A stretch of 20,588 nucleotides of DNA from JASHZA01 sp035624865 (GCA_035624865.1 DASPQS010000271.1:1-20588); one strand, 5' to 3'. Shown: positions 6,651 to 15,326, counted from the first letter of the stretch. Numbers and translations are program-made. The notes: a model not told the origin generated them from the sequence alone.

Positions 6651-7919
6651 ATGAGCGGCCCAATTGACACTTCCACGCTTGCCCGCGAGATCGGCGCCCT
6701 GCTTGGCGCGGACCGTCTGCGGGTGCCGCAATCCAACGAGCTCCGCGCCGCGCGCCTGATCGTCGAACCCGCAAGCGCCGCGGAAATTGGGGACCTCGTG
6801 CGCAAGTGCGAAGCCGATCGAATTGCTATGGCTCCCATGGGCGCCGCGCGCACGCTCGCCCAAATCCGTCCTTCTCCGGTCGACTTGGGCTTATCGCTTG
6901 CGAAGATGGACCGCGTCGTTGCCTATGAGCCTGACGACATGACGGTGGTCGCCGAAGCCGGCTTGACCCTCGGCGCGCTCAATCGCCAACTGGCGGAGCA
7001 CGGCCAGCACCTGCCCGCCGATCCGGCCTATCCCTTCATGACTACATTGGGAGCGCTGGTCGCCGCAGCGACGGCCGGACCGCTTCGCCTGAACGACGGC
7101 ACCGTGCGCGACCTCCTGATCGGAATACGCTTCGCTGGTCACGGTGGACGGATCATTCATGGCGGTGGCCGCGTAGTCAAAAACGTCGCCGGCTATGACT
7201 TGATGAAGGTGATGACCGGTTCGTTCGGCACCCTTGGTGTAATTACCGAAGTGACCTTCAAAGTACGCCCGATCCCTCACAACTACACCTTGATGCTTGC
7301 CTCGTTCGAGCACGCGGTCGACGCCTTCGAGGCTGCACGCAGGGCCGACGGGGCCGCGCCCCTCCTTCATTTGGAGGTCATCAGCCCATCCTTCAGCGCT
7401 GGCTTCGAAGCTCGGGAGCGATTCTGCGTATTTGCGGGCTTTGGCGGCAGTCGCAGCGAAGCCGACGCGCAACATGCCCGACTGGCTGAAGCACTCGGAG
7501 CCAACGCCAGGGTACTCGCCGGATCGGACGCCGCTGCCACTTACGAACGCCTGCGCGATCTCGATTACCCCGACGCTGCCATCGTCGCGCAAATCGCCGT
7601 GCTGCCCGCCGAACTGGCACGATGCCTTGATGCATGCGGCGCGGAATTCCGCGCGCATGCCGCAAGCGGTGTCGCGCAGCTCTTCCTCGGCCCTCAAAGC
7701 AACGCCGGCGAAATACGCACCGCCGTGACGCGATGGCGCGAAATCGCCCACGGGGCACGCGGCAATCTCCGTCTCCTCGCGCTACGGTCCGACGATCGCG
7801 CCGGCTTCGATTTTTTCGATCTACCTCCGCCAGCCGCGCTCGCGCTGATGAGCCGTCTGAAATCCACCTTCGACCCGCAGGCCATCTTCAATCCAGGATG
7901 CTTCGTCGGGGGTCTTTGA
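6651..7919 (+). CDS. glcE: Glycolate oxidase FAD-binding subunit GlcE
   Basis: A 422-residue second flavin-binding subunit of glycolate oxidase, required with GlcD and GlcF for activity. It is recognised by DMTVVAEAGLTLGALN (about 97-112) and by the GlcE hallmark GRVVKNVAGYDLMKVMTGSF (about 175-194), followed by GTLGVITEVTFKVRPIP. The ending STFDPQAIFNPGCF is typical. The glycine-rich loop near the N-terminus reads APMGAARTLAQ rather than the usual G-rich form, so flavin contact there may differ. The start is ATG 6651, the first in frame after the glcD stop; the open frame extends further upstream but only inside glcD. It ends 9 nt before glcF, consistent with one operon. Confidence 0.9.
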   Translation: MSGPIDTSTLAREIGALLGADRLRVPQSNELRAARLIVEPASAAEIGDLVRKCEADRIAMAPMGAARTLAQIRPSPVDLGLSLAKMDRVVAYEPDDMTVVAEAGLTLGALNRQLAEHGQHLPADPAYPFMTTLGALVAAATAGPLRLNDGTVRDLLIGIRFAGHGGRIIHGGGRVVKNVAGYDLMKVMTGSFGTLGVITEVTFKVRPIPHNYTLMLASFEHAVDAFEAARRADGAAPLLHLEVISPSFSAGFEARERFCVFAGFGGSRSEADAQHARLAEALGANARVLAGSDAAATYERLRDLDYPDAAIVAQIAVLPAELARCLDACGAEFRAHAASGVAQLFLGPQSNAGEIRTAVTRWREIAHGARGNLRLLALRSDDRAGFDFFDLPPPAALALMSRLKSTFDPQAIFNPGCFVGGL

Positions 7920-7928
7920 CGGATCGCG

Positions 7929-9284
7929 ATGGCCACTACACCCCACTTCCCTTCTGTTCAGCGCGATCTCACCGCGCCATCTCGCAACGATCGTGAAACA
8001 CGACCCGCACAGCCGTTGCGGGACGTCGTCGACTACGAACTGCTCTTTGATTGCGTCCATTGCGGGCTTTGCCTCGAGGCATGTCCGACCTACGCGCTGA
8101 CGCGCGCCGAAACCGACTCGCCGCGCGGCCGCATCTATCTGATGAAGGCTCTGGCCGAAGGCCGCCTCGAACTCGACGCCGACGCGGTGCGCCATCTCGA
8201 CTTGTGCCTGGAATGCCGCGGATGCGAGACCGCGTGCCCGTCGGGTGTCCGCTATGGCAGGTTGATCGAAAAAGCGCGCGCTTACGTCGAATCCAACTGG
8301 CGCCGCCCCCTTATCGATCGCCTGCGCAATCGGGCGATCGCCGCAATCTTTCCCTATCCCACCCGCCTCAAAATATTGCTGTCGCCCCTCATGCTGCTCG
8401 AACGCGCAGGACTGAGACCGCTGCTGCATCGGCTCTCACCCGGTGTGATCCGCGAATGGCTCGATCTTCTGCCGCCACTCGATACCAGCCACGCGCCAAA
8501 ATTTCCGGCGCTCGCGCTTCCGGCGGCAAAGACCGGCACGCCGATGCGAACCGCGGTGGTTCATCACGGATGCGTCGCACAGGTGCTGACCGAGTCTGAG
8601 AATGCCAACAGCGAGCGCGCGCTCGAAGCCGCCGGCTACCGCATCGCAAAAATCGGGCGCAGCGAATGCTGCGGTGCGCTCGACCTGCATAACGGCAACA
8701 CCGCGCGGGCGCTGGATTTCGCGCGCGCCAACGTGCGTGCGCTGACAGCGGCCGGCGCCGGCGCCATCGTTTCGGCCGCTTCCGGATGCTCCGCCGTTAT
8801 CGCCGGCTATGGTGAATTGCTCAAGGACGATCCGGACTTCGCCGCCGCTGCCCGCGAGGTTTCATCACGCGTCGCCGACCTGAGTTCGCTGATTCTTGCC
8901 GCCAACAATCCCTTCACACGCGAATTCCGCGCCACCGTCGCCTACCACGACTCGTGTCATCTCGTGCATGGGCTCGGTGTGCGGGAACCACCGCGACAGT
9001 TGTTGCGTTCGATTCCGGGCGTCAGCTTGGTCGAATTGGCGGAGTCGGACCTCTGCTGCGGTTCGGCCGGCAGCTACAACCTGACCGAACCCGCGATGGC
9101 GCGCGAACTGGCGCGGCGCAAGGCCGACAACGTCCTCGTGACCGGCGCCGATTATCTCGTGCTGTCGAACCCGGGATGCGAATTTCAGATCGCCGCCGAA
9201 TTGCGGCGTCGTGGGGCAAAGACCCGGGTGATCCATCTCGCGGATTTTCTGGCGCTCGCGGCCGGCGCCTCGCCTCGCGCATAA
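7929..9284 (+). CDS. glcF: Glycolate oxidase iron-sulfur subunit GlcF
   Basis: A 451-residue electron-transfer subunit that passes electrons from GlcD/E towards the quinone pool. Two [4Fe-4S] motifs are intact: CVHCGLCLEACP (Cys 42, 45, 48, 52) and CLECRGCETACPSG (Cys 93, 96, 99, 103). Two CCG domains follow: the first around HHGCVAQ and SECCGALDLHNG, the second around YHDSCHLVHGLG and DLCCGSAGSYN. An N-terminal extension of about 35 residues precedes the family core. The start is ATG 7929, 9 nt after glcE. It is the last gene of the glcDEF operon and converges on the Asd-family gene with 25 bp between the stops. Confidence 0.93.
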   Translation: MATTPHFPSVQRDLTAPSRNDRETRPAQPLRDVVDYELLFDCVHCGLCLEACPTYALTRAETDSPRGRIYLMKALAEGRLELDADAVRHLDLCLECRGCETACPSGVRYGRLIEKARAYVESNWRRPLIDRLRNRAIAAIFPYPTRLKILLSPLMLLERAGLRPLLHRLSPGVIREWLDLLPPLDTSHAPKFPALALPAAKTGTPMRTAVVHHGCVAQVLTESENANSERALEAAGYRIAKIGRSECCGALDLHNGNTARALDFARANVRALTAAGAGAIVSAASGCSAVIAGYGELLKDDPDFAAAAREVSSRVADLSSLILAANNPFTREFRATVAYHDSCHLVHGLGVREPPRQLLRSIPGVSLVELAESDLCCGSAGSYNLTEPAMARELARRKADNVLVTGADYLVLSNPGCEFQIAAELRRRGAKTRVIHLADFLALAAGASPRA

Positions 9285-9309
9285 TCGCGCAACGCAGCCT
9301 GCCCCCGGC

Positions 9310-10389
9310 CTACGCGACGTGACCCGTATGCTTCAAATACTCCGCCACTAGCACCGCGCCGCGCCCCGCGCCCATCGCCGCGTTATGGCTCACCAGCAGG
9401 TATTTGATCCCGTTGGCGATAACCTCGTCCGCCCGTACCCGCCCGACCGAAGTTGTCATTCCCCGCTCGGCATCGCGATCCAGCCGCGGCTGCGGTCGCA
9501 TCGGATTCCGATGCACCGTGATCATGTGGCGCGGCGAGTTGGGCAGGCCGATCGCAGTAAAATCGCGTCCGTAGTCCTCGAATGCCGCCATCGCTTCCTC
9601 GGGCGACGCCGCCCGCTTGAGTCCCACCGTCACCGCTTCGGTATGCCCAGCGAGCACCGACGCGCGCGTGCAGGTCGCGCTAATCCTGATTGGCAGTTCC
9701 GCGATCGCGCCTTCGGACACGCGCCCCAGGATTTTGCGCGTCTCGATCATCACGCGCTCCTCCTCGTGCGGAATATACGGCACGATATTCTCGACGATAT
9801 CGAGCGCGGGCAGGTCGCGTCCCGCGCCCGAAATTCCCTGCATCGTGGTTACGATCACCGACTCCACTCCGAAGCGTGAGTCCAGGGCCTTGAGCGTAAT
9901 CGCGAGCCCCGTCGCCGTGCAGTTGGGCAAGGTGGCGATATAGCCCTTCCATCCCCGCCGGCGGCGCTGCTCGTTCACGATCGCAATATGTTCGAGATTG
10001 ACGCCCGGGATCATCAAGGGCACATCGGGGTCCATCCGATGGGGCCGCGCGGTGCTGATCGTAGGTACATGCCGCGCGTAGATCGGTTCGAGTTCGCGCG
10101 CCGCCTCGGATTCGACCGCCGCGAAAACCAGCCTTACCCCGTCCAGGCGCAGCGATTTCGCCTCCTGCACCGCGAGCCCCAGCGCCTGCCGCGGCGGCTC
10201 GCAGCCCTCGACGTACCAGCGGCGCATCCCGCTTTCCCGGTCCGTGATTGCGTCTTCGAAGTTGCGTCCGGCCGACCGCTCGGACGCGGCGAGCGCGGCG
10301 ATTTCGAAATCCGGATGGCCGTCGAGCGCGGCCAGCACCTGCTGGCCCGCAATCCCGGTGGCTCCGACCACTGCTACTGGAATCTTCAT
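9310..10389 (-). CDS. asd: Aspartate-semialdehyde dehydrogenase, archaeal/fungal type
   Basis: A 359-residue NAD(P)-dependent dehydrogenase of the Asd family. The Rossmann start is VAVVGATGIAGQQVL (5-19). The nucleophilic Cys 157 lies in TLPNCTATGLAI. The conserved His 249 lies in SVLAGHTEAV, and the C-terminus carries GAGRGAVLVAEYL. The NCTATG sequence and overall layout match the archaeal/fungal subgroup rather than the enterobacterial one. The enzyme would reduce aspartyl phosphate to the semialdehyde for lysine, threonine and methionine synthesis. Malonyl- or succinyl-CoA reductases of the 3-hydroxypropionate pathways belong to the same subgroup, so substrate is not certain. No lysC, dapA or hom lies nearby. 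The start is ATG 10389, with no clear Shine-Dalgarno. Confidence 0.8.
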   Translation of the reverse strand: MKIPVAVVGATGIAGQQVLAALDGHPDFEIAALAASERSAGRNFEDAITDRESGMRRWYVEGCEPPRQALGLAVQEAKSLRLDGVRLVFAAVESEAARELEPIYARHVPTISTARPHRMDPDVPLMIPGVNLEHIAIVNEQRRRRGWKGYIATLPNCTATGLAITLKALDSRFGVESVIVTTMQGISGAGRDLPALDIVENIVPYIPHEEERVMIETRKILGRVSEGAIAELPIRISATCTRASVLAGHTEAVTVGLKRAASPEEAMAAFEDYGRDFTAIGLPNSPRHMITVHRNPMRPQPRLDRDAERGMTTSVGRVRADEVIANGIKYLLVSHNAAMGAGRGAVLVAEYLKHTGHVA

Positions 10390-10465
10390 TGTCTGGTTCT
10401 AAACGTAAGGATTTTTTTAAAGCGTATAGGCGCCGCGCATTCCGATCCAGCGGTATTCCAGCGCT

Positions 10466-11119
10466 TCAGACCCGCGCGCCGATCCAGTCCTCGACCACGG
10501 CCAAAAGCTCCTCCCCCACTTGGCTCAGTCGATGGTCGGCGCCCTCGAACAGCTTGAGCGTCTTGGGTTCCCCCGCCGCTTCGTAGAGCACTCGCGAGCA
10601 CTGGTCGGGCAGGATCGAGTCGGCGGTTCCATGGATCAGCAGGAGCGGCTTGGGCTTGAGCTCGCCCACCACGTGCGCCCCCGCGAGCTGGCTCGAAATC
10701 GCGACTACTGTAGTAACCGCCTCGTGCAATGTGCCCGCGTTGATCGCGACGGCGCCGCCAAAGGAATGGCCGATCAACGCCGCACGCTCATGGCCTAGCG
10801 CCTTCAGGAAGTTCAGCGCGGCGAGAGTATCGAGCAGGCATTCGTTGAAGTCGTTGGGTGCGCGATAGTTCATCCGCGCAACGGTCATTCCCTTGCCCGG
10901 CATCTCGAGCCCGAGCCGCGGATACAGCATCGCCGGACCGTCGTAGCCGCCGATCGCGCCCGACACGCACAGTACCGCACGCGCCGCATTTTCCCCGGCC
11001 CCATGCACGATTACCGGGATCGGACCGCGCGTCGTGCGGACCGCAACCTTGCGCGCGCCCGCGACCTCATCGCCCGGCTCGACCCCGAGGATCTGGATTT
11101 CGAGCTCTTCGTCGGCCAT
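10466..11119 (-). CDS. Alpha/beta hydrolase, dienelactone hydrolase-like
   Basis: A 217-residue cytoplasmic serine hydrolase. The nucleophile elbow GHSFGG holds Ser 119, Asp 167 sits in HGTADSILP, and His 196 in GADHRLSQ completes a full triad. An early VCVSGAIGGYDGP-like loop would form the oxyanion hole (about 50-62). The size and the HGTAD...GADH pattern match the dienelactone hydrolase and small esterase families. The substrate is unknown. The start is ATG 11119, with GAGAG just upstream. It lies 76 bp ahead of the Asd-family gene on the same strand and may be cotranscribed. That gap contains a run of seven A on the coding strand. Confidence 0.8.
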   Translation of the reverse strand: MADEELEIQILGVEPGDEVAGARKVAVRTTRGPIPVIVHGAGENAARAVLCVSGAIGGYDGPAMLYPRLGLEMPGKGMTVARMNYRAPNDFNECLLDTLAALNFLKALGHERAALIGHSFGGAVAINAGTLHEAVTTVVAISSQLAGAHVVGELKPKPLLLIHGTADSILPDQCSRVLYEAAGEPKTLKLFEGADHRLSQVGEELLAVVEDWIGARV

Positions 11120-11248
11120 GTTCTCTCACCGGCTTGCCCGCTTCTTGGGGTTGCTGGAAACGCGGGACCAAGCCGAAAAATGATGCGCCTCACCCGCCCT
11201 TGGTTATCCACACAATATTTTCACCGGCGGCGCCGATTATCCAGCAAT

Positions 11249-11263
11249 GATGCTCTCAGCATC
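11249..11263 (-). terminator. Short hairpin after the NagX-like stop
   Basis: GATGCT-CTC-AGCATC is a perfect 6-bp stem with a 3-nt loop, placed directly after the stop codon (11266-11264) of the minus-strand gene. No U-run follows, so it may protect the 3' end rather than terminate. Confidence 0.3.
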
Positions 11264-12400
11264 TTATACGCGCAAAAATATTTTCCGGCGATAAAGGAAA
11301 TTGAGGAACCAAAGTTCGAGGACCAAACTGGCGACGGCGACCACAAGTTGGCCGTAAACTCCGAAGTAACTGTTGAGCTGGCCACCGACCAGGCGCCGCG
11401 CGATAGCTCCGAAATCAATCAAGTTCACCGCCATATAAATCGTAATTGGATTCACACCGATCCAGACAAACGGCTGCGCCCACTTTTGGTATTTCCAGAT
11501 GTCGACCACCTGGTAAAAGAACGCCAGCAGCATTGCACCGTACCCACCGGTAACCAGCACGAAGGATGAGGTCCAGATTTTTTTTATGACCGGGAATTGA
11601 AGTCCCCAAAGCCATCCCAGCGCCACGCCTGCCATTCCAGCGCCAGCCAGGTAAATCACCTTCTTCTGGTCGGAAACACCTTTGTTCTTCAGCAACAAGC
11701 CGGCAAACACTCCTAGCAGGCACGTAGCGATGGCCGGCAGCGTGCTTAGCAATCCCTCGGGGTCATGATCCCCGTCCCATTTCCGCAGCGGCAGATATTG
11801 TTTGTCGACATAATTGGCGAGGTTTTTTCCTTCCCCGAAATTGCCGCTGCCGACGCCGGGCACTGGCACAAACGTCATTAACGCCCAGTAACCAAGCAGC
11901 AATCCCGCGCAGATCGCGACCAGCCCTTGCGGTTTGAGGTAACAAAACAGCAGCGCCGCAACGAAGTAACACAGCGCAATCCGCTGCAGTACGCCGAGCA
12001 GCCGGATGTCTGCGAATGCTGTCGCGAAGCCGCCGTAATAAAGGACCCCCAGCAGATACAAAAGAATTGCGCGACGGAAAATGCGTCTCACCGCCGCGTT
12101 TCGACCCGATTGCTGGATGGTTCTGGGCAGCGAAAGCGCCACCGAGATTCCGACAATGAAAACGAACAGTGGGAAGATCAGGTCTTCGAAGCGAAGCCCT
12201 TCCCACGCCTCGTGCTCCAACTGATCCGCAACAAACTTGATCGCTCCGGTGTCGCTGATTTTGCGCAGCCCCGCGACGAGACTATCGGCGCCGATGATCC
12301 AAAACATATCGAAACCACGCAGCGCGTCGAGCGATAACAATCTTGGGTTGGTGGTTTGGTTTTCAGGGCCGGGAATGGGCGAAGCGGCGATCTGGTTCAT
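11264..12400 (-). CDS. NagX/HGSNAT-like membrane acetyltransferase (DUF5009)
   Basis: A 378-residue polytopic membrane protein with about ten hydrophobic segments. RLLSLDALRGFDMFWII opens the first helix. LEHEAWEGLRFEDLIFPLFVF follows, with His 63 at the position of the catalytic His of human HGSNAT (heparan-alpha-glucosaminide N-acetyltransferase). FVWIGVNPITIYM marks the late conserved helix. Such proteins carry acetyl groups from cytoplasmic acetyl-CoA across the membrane to amino sugars; bacterial NagX members occur in chitin and N-acetylglucosamine loci. The next gene upstream on the same strand is a glycosyltransferase, which would fit cell-surface glycan modification, but the sugar is unknown. 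Codons look more AT-rich than in neighbouring genes. No Shine-Dalgarno is visible before ATG 12400. Confidence 0.8.
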   Translation of the reverse strand: MNQIAASPIPGPENQTTNPRLLSLDALRGFDMFWIIGADSLVAGLRKISDTGAIKFVADQLEHEAWEGLRFEDLIFPLFVFIVGISVALSLPRTIQQSGRNAAVRRIFRRAILLYLLGVLYYGGFATAFADIRLLGVLQRIALCYFVAALLFCYLKPQGLVAICAGLLLGYWALMTFVPVPGVGSGNFGEGKNLANYVDKQYLPLRKWDGDHDPEGLLSTLPAIATCLLGVFAGLLLKNKGVSDQKKVIYLAGAGMAGVALGWLWGLQFPVIKKIWTSSFVLVTGGYGAMLLAFFYQVVDIWKYQKWAQPFVWIGVNPITIYMAVNLIDFGAIARRLVGGQLNSYFGVYGQLVVAVASLVLELWFLNFLYRRKIFLRV

Positions 12401-12562
12401 GCGTCACAAAAGTCTGATTGAGGAGGTTGCGGGTTAGATGAATCAGCAACAGTTACAGGCTCATGTTCGAAGCGGCCCCGCTCTGGGTCAGCACGCCTAC
12501 TCCCGCTGCGGAAGGGAATGCGCGGCTCGAATTCCTGGCCCGAGCAGCGCGCCGGTTAGATG

Positions 12563-13729
12563 CTAGAGTCCAGCAGCCTCGGCAATCTCTTTGAGAAGTT
12601 TCCCGGCGTCAAAGTATTCGTTCGCGATTTCGCGGGCGGCGCGAGAATGACGAGCGTAATCGCTGTTTATGGAGCATATCGCATCGGCCGCCTCCTGAGC
12701 GTTGCCAAAGCAGAACAACCCAGCCCCTGTTGGTAGCGTCCGCTCGAACCCGGTGCGTTGTGTCACGACCGGTCGACCCGCAGCCAAATAGCATGCTGAA
12801 CGGTCGCTGAACCAGCCCGAACCGGTGCGCGCGACGACATCTTTCGCAACAGTGAATTCCCCGCGCGACGAACCTATGTAATTTCGATACTCATCCGGGT
12901 CGAGCGACGTAGCCATGGCTGACCGAATCCTATACCCGGCTGAATTCATCCGCTCGTAATCCGCACCGCTCCTGAGACCAGTTGCGAGTTCGATCTTTTG
13001 ACCCGATCGGTTAGGCACCTCGAGCATTTTCATGAAGTTGAGGTGCTTCGACCATGAGTAGTGCTCGCCTTTGATCTCAATATCCTGCCCCTTATTCTGC
13101 CAGGTCCCGACGGTTGTGAAGACACCCGAATCGGCACGACCAACAAAATCTGCCCAATGATCGAGTAATACGGGAGGCCTCGTAGGTTTCCACTCGAGGC
13201 CACCCGTCGGTAGCAGGCACTCTGCGCTGCCAAGATTGTAAGCGTATGTAAAGAAAAGCTTATGCGCGGCCGCGTATCTGATGGCCTCGGGATTGCCTTG
13301 CTCCAACTCAACCTGGAACAGACCGGGATCGGTCCCTAAGTACACCAGGCAACGCGCATTCGTCTGCTCCTCACCAGGGTCCAATGCACCGCACAAATTG
13401 ATGATGGCGTCGGCGTCGCCGAGCAGCCGCATGCATGCAGCCTTGGAAATACCTAGGTATTCACCACTTTGCGGGTCACGAAACGCCCAACGGTCTTCGA
13501 AGCCGTGGCGAGCCAGTGCGCTTGTGACGACGGCCAGATTGCGTTTAGGGTCGGGTATGAAAGTTTCGGCGACAGGGTCATAAACCCATTCTCCGCCGCC
13601 GTCTTCCAGGTAGTAGACATCGAAACCCAGGCGCCGGAAGCCTATCAGATGATGCAGCAACTGCCAGATGATACCGGCAAACGGTAGTTTTACCGAAAGG
13701 TGGTAGACAACAATAAGGCCGGAGCGCAT
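12563..13729 (-). CDS. GT-B-like glycosyltransferase
   Basis: A 388-residue protein not closely recognisable to a named enzyme. The N-terminus VVYHLSVKLPFAGIIWQLLH and then GFRRLGFDVYYLED looks like the acceptor half of a GT-B fold. The C-terminal half has EFTVAKDVVARTGSGWFSDR, then CYLAAGRPVVTQRTGFER and LFCFGNAQEAADAI, as in glycosyltransferase group 1 / CgeB-like C-terminal domains. It probably moves an activated sugar to a surface glycan or lipid. ATG 13729 is preferred because AGG lies just upstream and similarity to a fold begins there; the frame stays open for 32 more low-complexity codons to 13825. It is followed on the same strand by the NagX-like gene after about 160 bp in which I see no gene. 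Confidence 0.6.
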   Translation of the reverse strand: MRSGLIVVYHLSVKLPFAGIIWQLLHHLIGFRRLGFDVYYLEDGGGEWVYDPVAETFIPDPKRNLAVVTSALARHGFEDRWAFRDPQSGEYLGISKAACMRLLGDADAIINLCGALDPGEEQTNARCLVYLGTDPGLFQVELEQGNPEAIRYAAAHKLFFTYAYNLGSAECLLPTGGLEWKPTRPPVLLDHWADFVGRADSGVFTTVGTWQNKGQDIEIKGEHYSWSKHLNFMKMLEVPNRSGQKIELATGLRSGADYERMNSAGYRIRSAMATSLDPDEYRNYIGSSRGEFTVAKDVVARTGSGWFSDRSACYLAAGRPVVTQRTGFERTLPTGAGLFCFGNAQEAADAICSINSDYARHSRAAREIANEYFDAGKLLKEIAEAAGL

Positions 13730-13910
13730 AAAGCCTGCGTCACTCGGCCTATCGGCTCTTGTGGCAGATGTCGCAGCGTCCGCTGCTGGAAAGCCTGGCA
13801 CTTGCGACGCCCACTCATTATACACGCCTCATACGCACGCGTCACAGCTCTTCCCTTGCCTGCGCAGTTGACCAGTGGCTCGGCAGTCCCTCGATCAGAT
13901 TCTTCGCGCG

Positions 13911-14162
13911 CTATCGCTCCCAGATTACCTGCGTGGCGTTTGTGTTCATCCAGGCCGCCTTGCCAGCTCGGTCGCGGACTAAAATCCAACCATTTTCGCC
14001 GATTTTCAGGACTGTGAATGCGCCGACCAGCGCTGCTTCGTAGGTCTTTCCCGGCTTTAGAAATGAGGGCGCCGAGTTCCCTACGCCTGCCGAACTCTCT
14101 CGGCACGCCGACACTGAAGCGATCAGGGACGCAAGCAATAAAGCACAAATACATGATTTCAT
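13911..14162 (-). CDS. Small predicted lipoprotein
   Basis: An 83-residue protein with a bacterial lipoprotein signal: positive start MKSC, hydrophobic core ALLLASLIAS and lipobox VSAC with acylated Cys 20. The mature part of about 63 residues holds PGKTYEAALVGAFTVLKIGE, then GWILVRDRAGKAAWMN and TQVIW. This alternation of short strands resembles a small SH3-like or OB-like barrel. It would be anchored in the periplasmic face of a membrane. No family is recognised. It lies about 100 bp downstream of the HSL esterase stop and 180 bp upstream of the glycosyltransferase start, all on the same strand. Start ATG 14162 has only a weak GGA upstream. Confidence 0.6.
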   Translation of the reverse strand: MKSCICALLLASLIASVSACRESSAGVGNSAPSFLKPGKTYEAALVGAFTVLKIGENGWILVRDRAGKAAWMNTNATQVIWER

Positions 14163-14264
14163 TTCCGTCTATCTCTCAAGCGCTCTGTGTCGTCGACCGA
14201 GACGATCGAGGCCGCACGCGTTTCGCGCGCGGCCTCGCTTCCTGCAACTCGATGTCCGCGCCGC

Positions 14265-15200
14265 CTACTTCCCGATCGCTCCCCGCAACTCCGTGCAACA
14301 TTCCGCCACCGCCTGCTTCCCCAAATCGATCATCGACGCCATGCTCACAAATCCATGACAGACGCCGTTGTAGCGCTTGACCCTGACCTTCACGCCCGCC
14401 TTGCGCAGCGCCTCGCCGTAAGCTTCGCCTTCGTCGCGCAACGGGTCGATCTCCGCGGTAAGCACAAACGCCGGCGGCAGCCCCGCCAGGTTCTTCGCCG
14501 CGCCCGGACATGCGTAAGGATTGGTCTTGTCTTTCGCGGTCAGGTAATGGCCGTAGAACCATTCCATGTCACCGCGCGACAGGATGTAACCGTCCTTGGT
14601 AAATTCGCGCTGCGACGGGGTCTCGTTAGCGCAATCGGTCGCCGGATAAATCAGTAGCTGGCAGGCGATTTTCGGACTGCCCTTGTCCCGCGCCATTTGC
14701 GCCACCACCGCCGCCAGGTTGCCGCCCGCGCTGTCCCCGCCCACCGCGATTCGGCTCGCATCTGCATTGATCGCGCGCGCGTTCTCGGCCACCCATTTGG
14801 TCGCCGCATAACAATCATCCGGCGCCGCCGGGAACTTGTGCTCGGGCGCAAGGCGATAGTCGACCGAGACCGTTACGCACCCGGCGCCGTCGGTCAGGTC
14901 GCGGCACAACACGTCATGCGTCTCGATATTCCCGATCACCCACCCGCCGCCGTGGAAGTACACCAGCACGCCGAACGGGCCGTTGCCGCGCGGAGTGTAG
15001 ATGCGCACCGGGATCTGTCCCGCGGGGCCGGGGATCTTGCGATCTTCGATTGTGCCCACTTCTTTGGGCTGTCCGCGAAATGCGGCAAACATCGTCTCGA
15101 TCGCCTGTCGCGCATCGGCTGGCGACATGTCATGGAAGGGCTTGCCGCCCGCTGCCGCCGCCTGGTCCAGGATCGCCTTCATCTGGGGGTCAATTTGCAT
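14265..15200 (-). CDS. HSL-family alpha/beta hydrolase (esterase/lipase)
   Basis: A 311-residue member of the hormone-sensitive-lipase family. The oxyanion-hole motif YFHGGGWVIG spans about 81-90, the nucleophile Ser 157 is in GGDSAGGNLAA, and Asp 252 (EIDPLRDEGEAY) with His 282 (CHGFVSM) completes the triad. These enzymes hydrolyse short-chain carboxyl esters in the cytoplasm; the natural substrate is not predictable. The length is typical. Start ATG 15200 is fixed by a perfect AGGAGG (15206-15211) five nt upstream, one of the strongest ribosome binding sites in the window. It follows aroA on the same strand after about 125 bp. Function next to aroA looks incidental. Confidence 0.88.
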   Translation of the reverse strand: MQIDPQMKAILDQAAAAGGKPFHDMSPADARQAIETMFAAFRGQPKEVGTIEDRKIPGPAGQIPVRIYTPRGNGPFGVLVYFHGGGWVIGNIETHDVLCRDLTDGAGCVTVSVDYRLAPEHKFPAAPDDCYAATKWVAENARAINADASRIAVGGDSAGGNLAAVVAQMARDKGSPKIACQLLIYPATDCANETPSQREFTKDGYILSRGDMEWFYGHYLTAKDKTNPYACPGAAKNLAGLPPAFVLTAEIDPLRDEGEAYGEALRKAGVKVRVKRYNGVCHGFVSMASMIDLGKQAVAECCTELRGAIGK

Positions 15201-15205
15201 AACCG

Positions 15206-15211
15206 CCTCCT
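15206..15211 (-). promoter_or_regulatory. Strong Shine-Dalgarno of the HSL esterase
   Basis: AGGAGG on the minus strand, five nt before ATG 15200, decides the start. Confidence 0.7.
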
Positions 15212-15326
15212 AATCGCCGGAATCGGCTGGTTTGATTTTGCATTATTCCGCCGGAACGAATGCGATCCTTAGGTCAACCGCGCCGCCTTGGCAAGCTCGC
15301 ATCAGGACGCTAATTCTCCCCCACTC

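Noticed and set aside
10411..10423. T-run as a terminator
   Set aside because: No stable stem precedes it, and no plus-strand gene ends there; it lies between two minus-strand genes.
13730..13825. 32 extra codons at the N-terminus of the glycosyltransferase
   Set aside because: Low-complexity Ala/Ser/Asp sequence with no domain; ATG 13729 has AGG upstream and begins the folded part.
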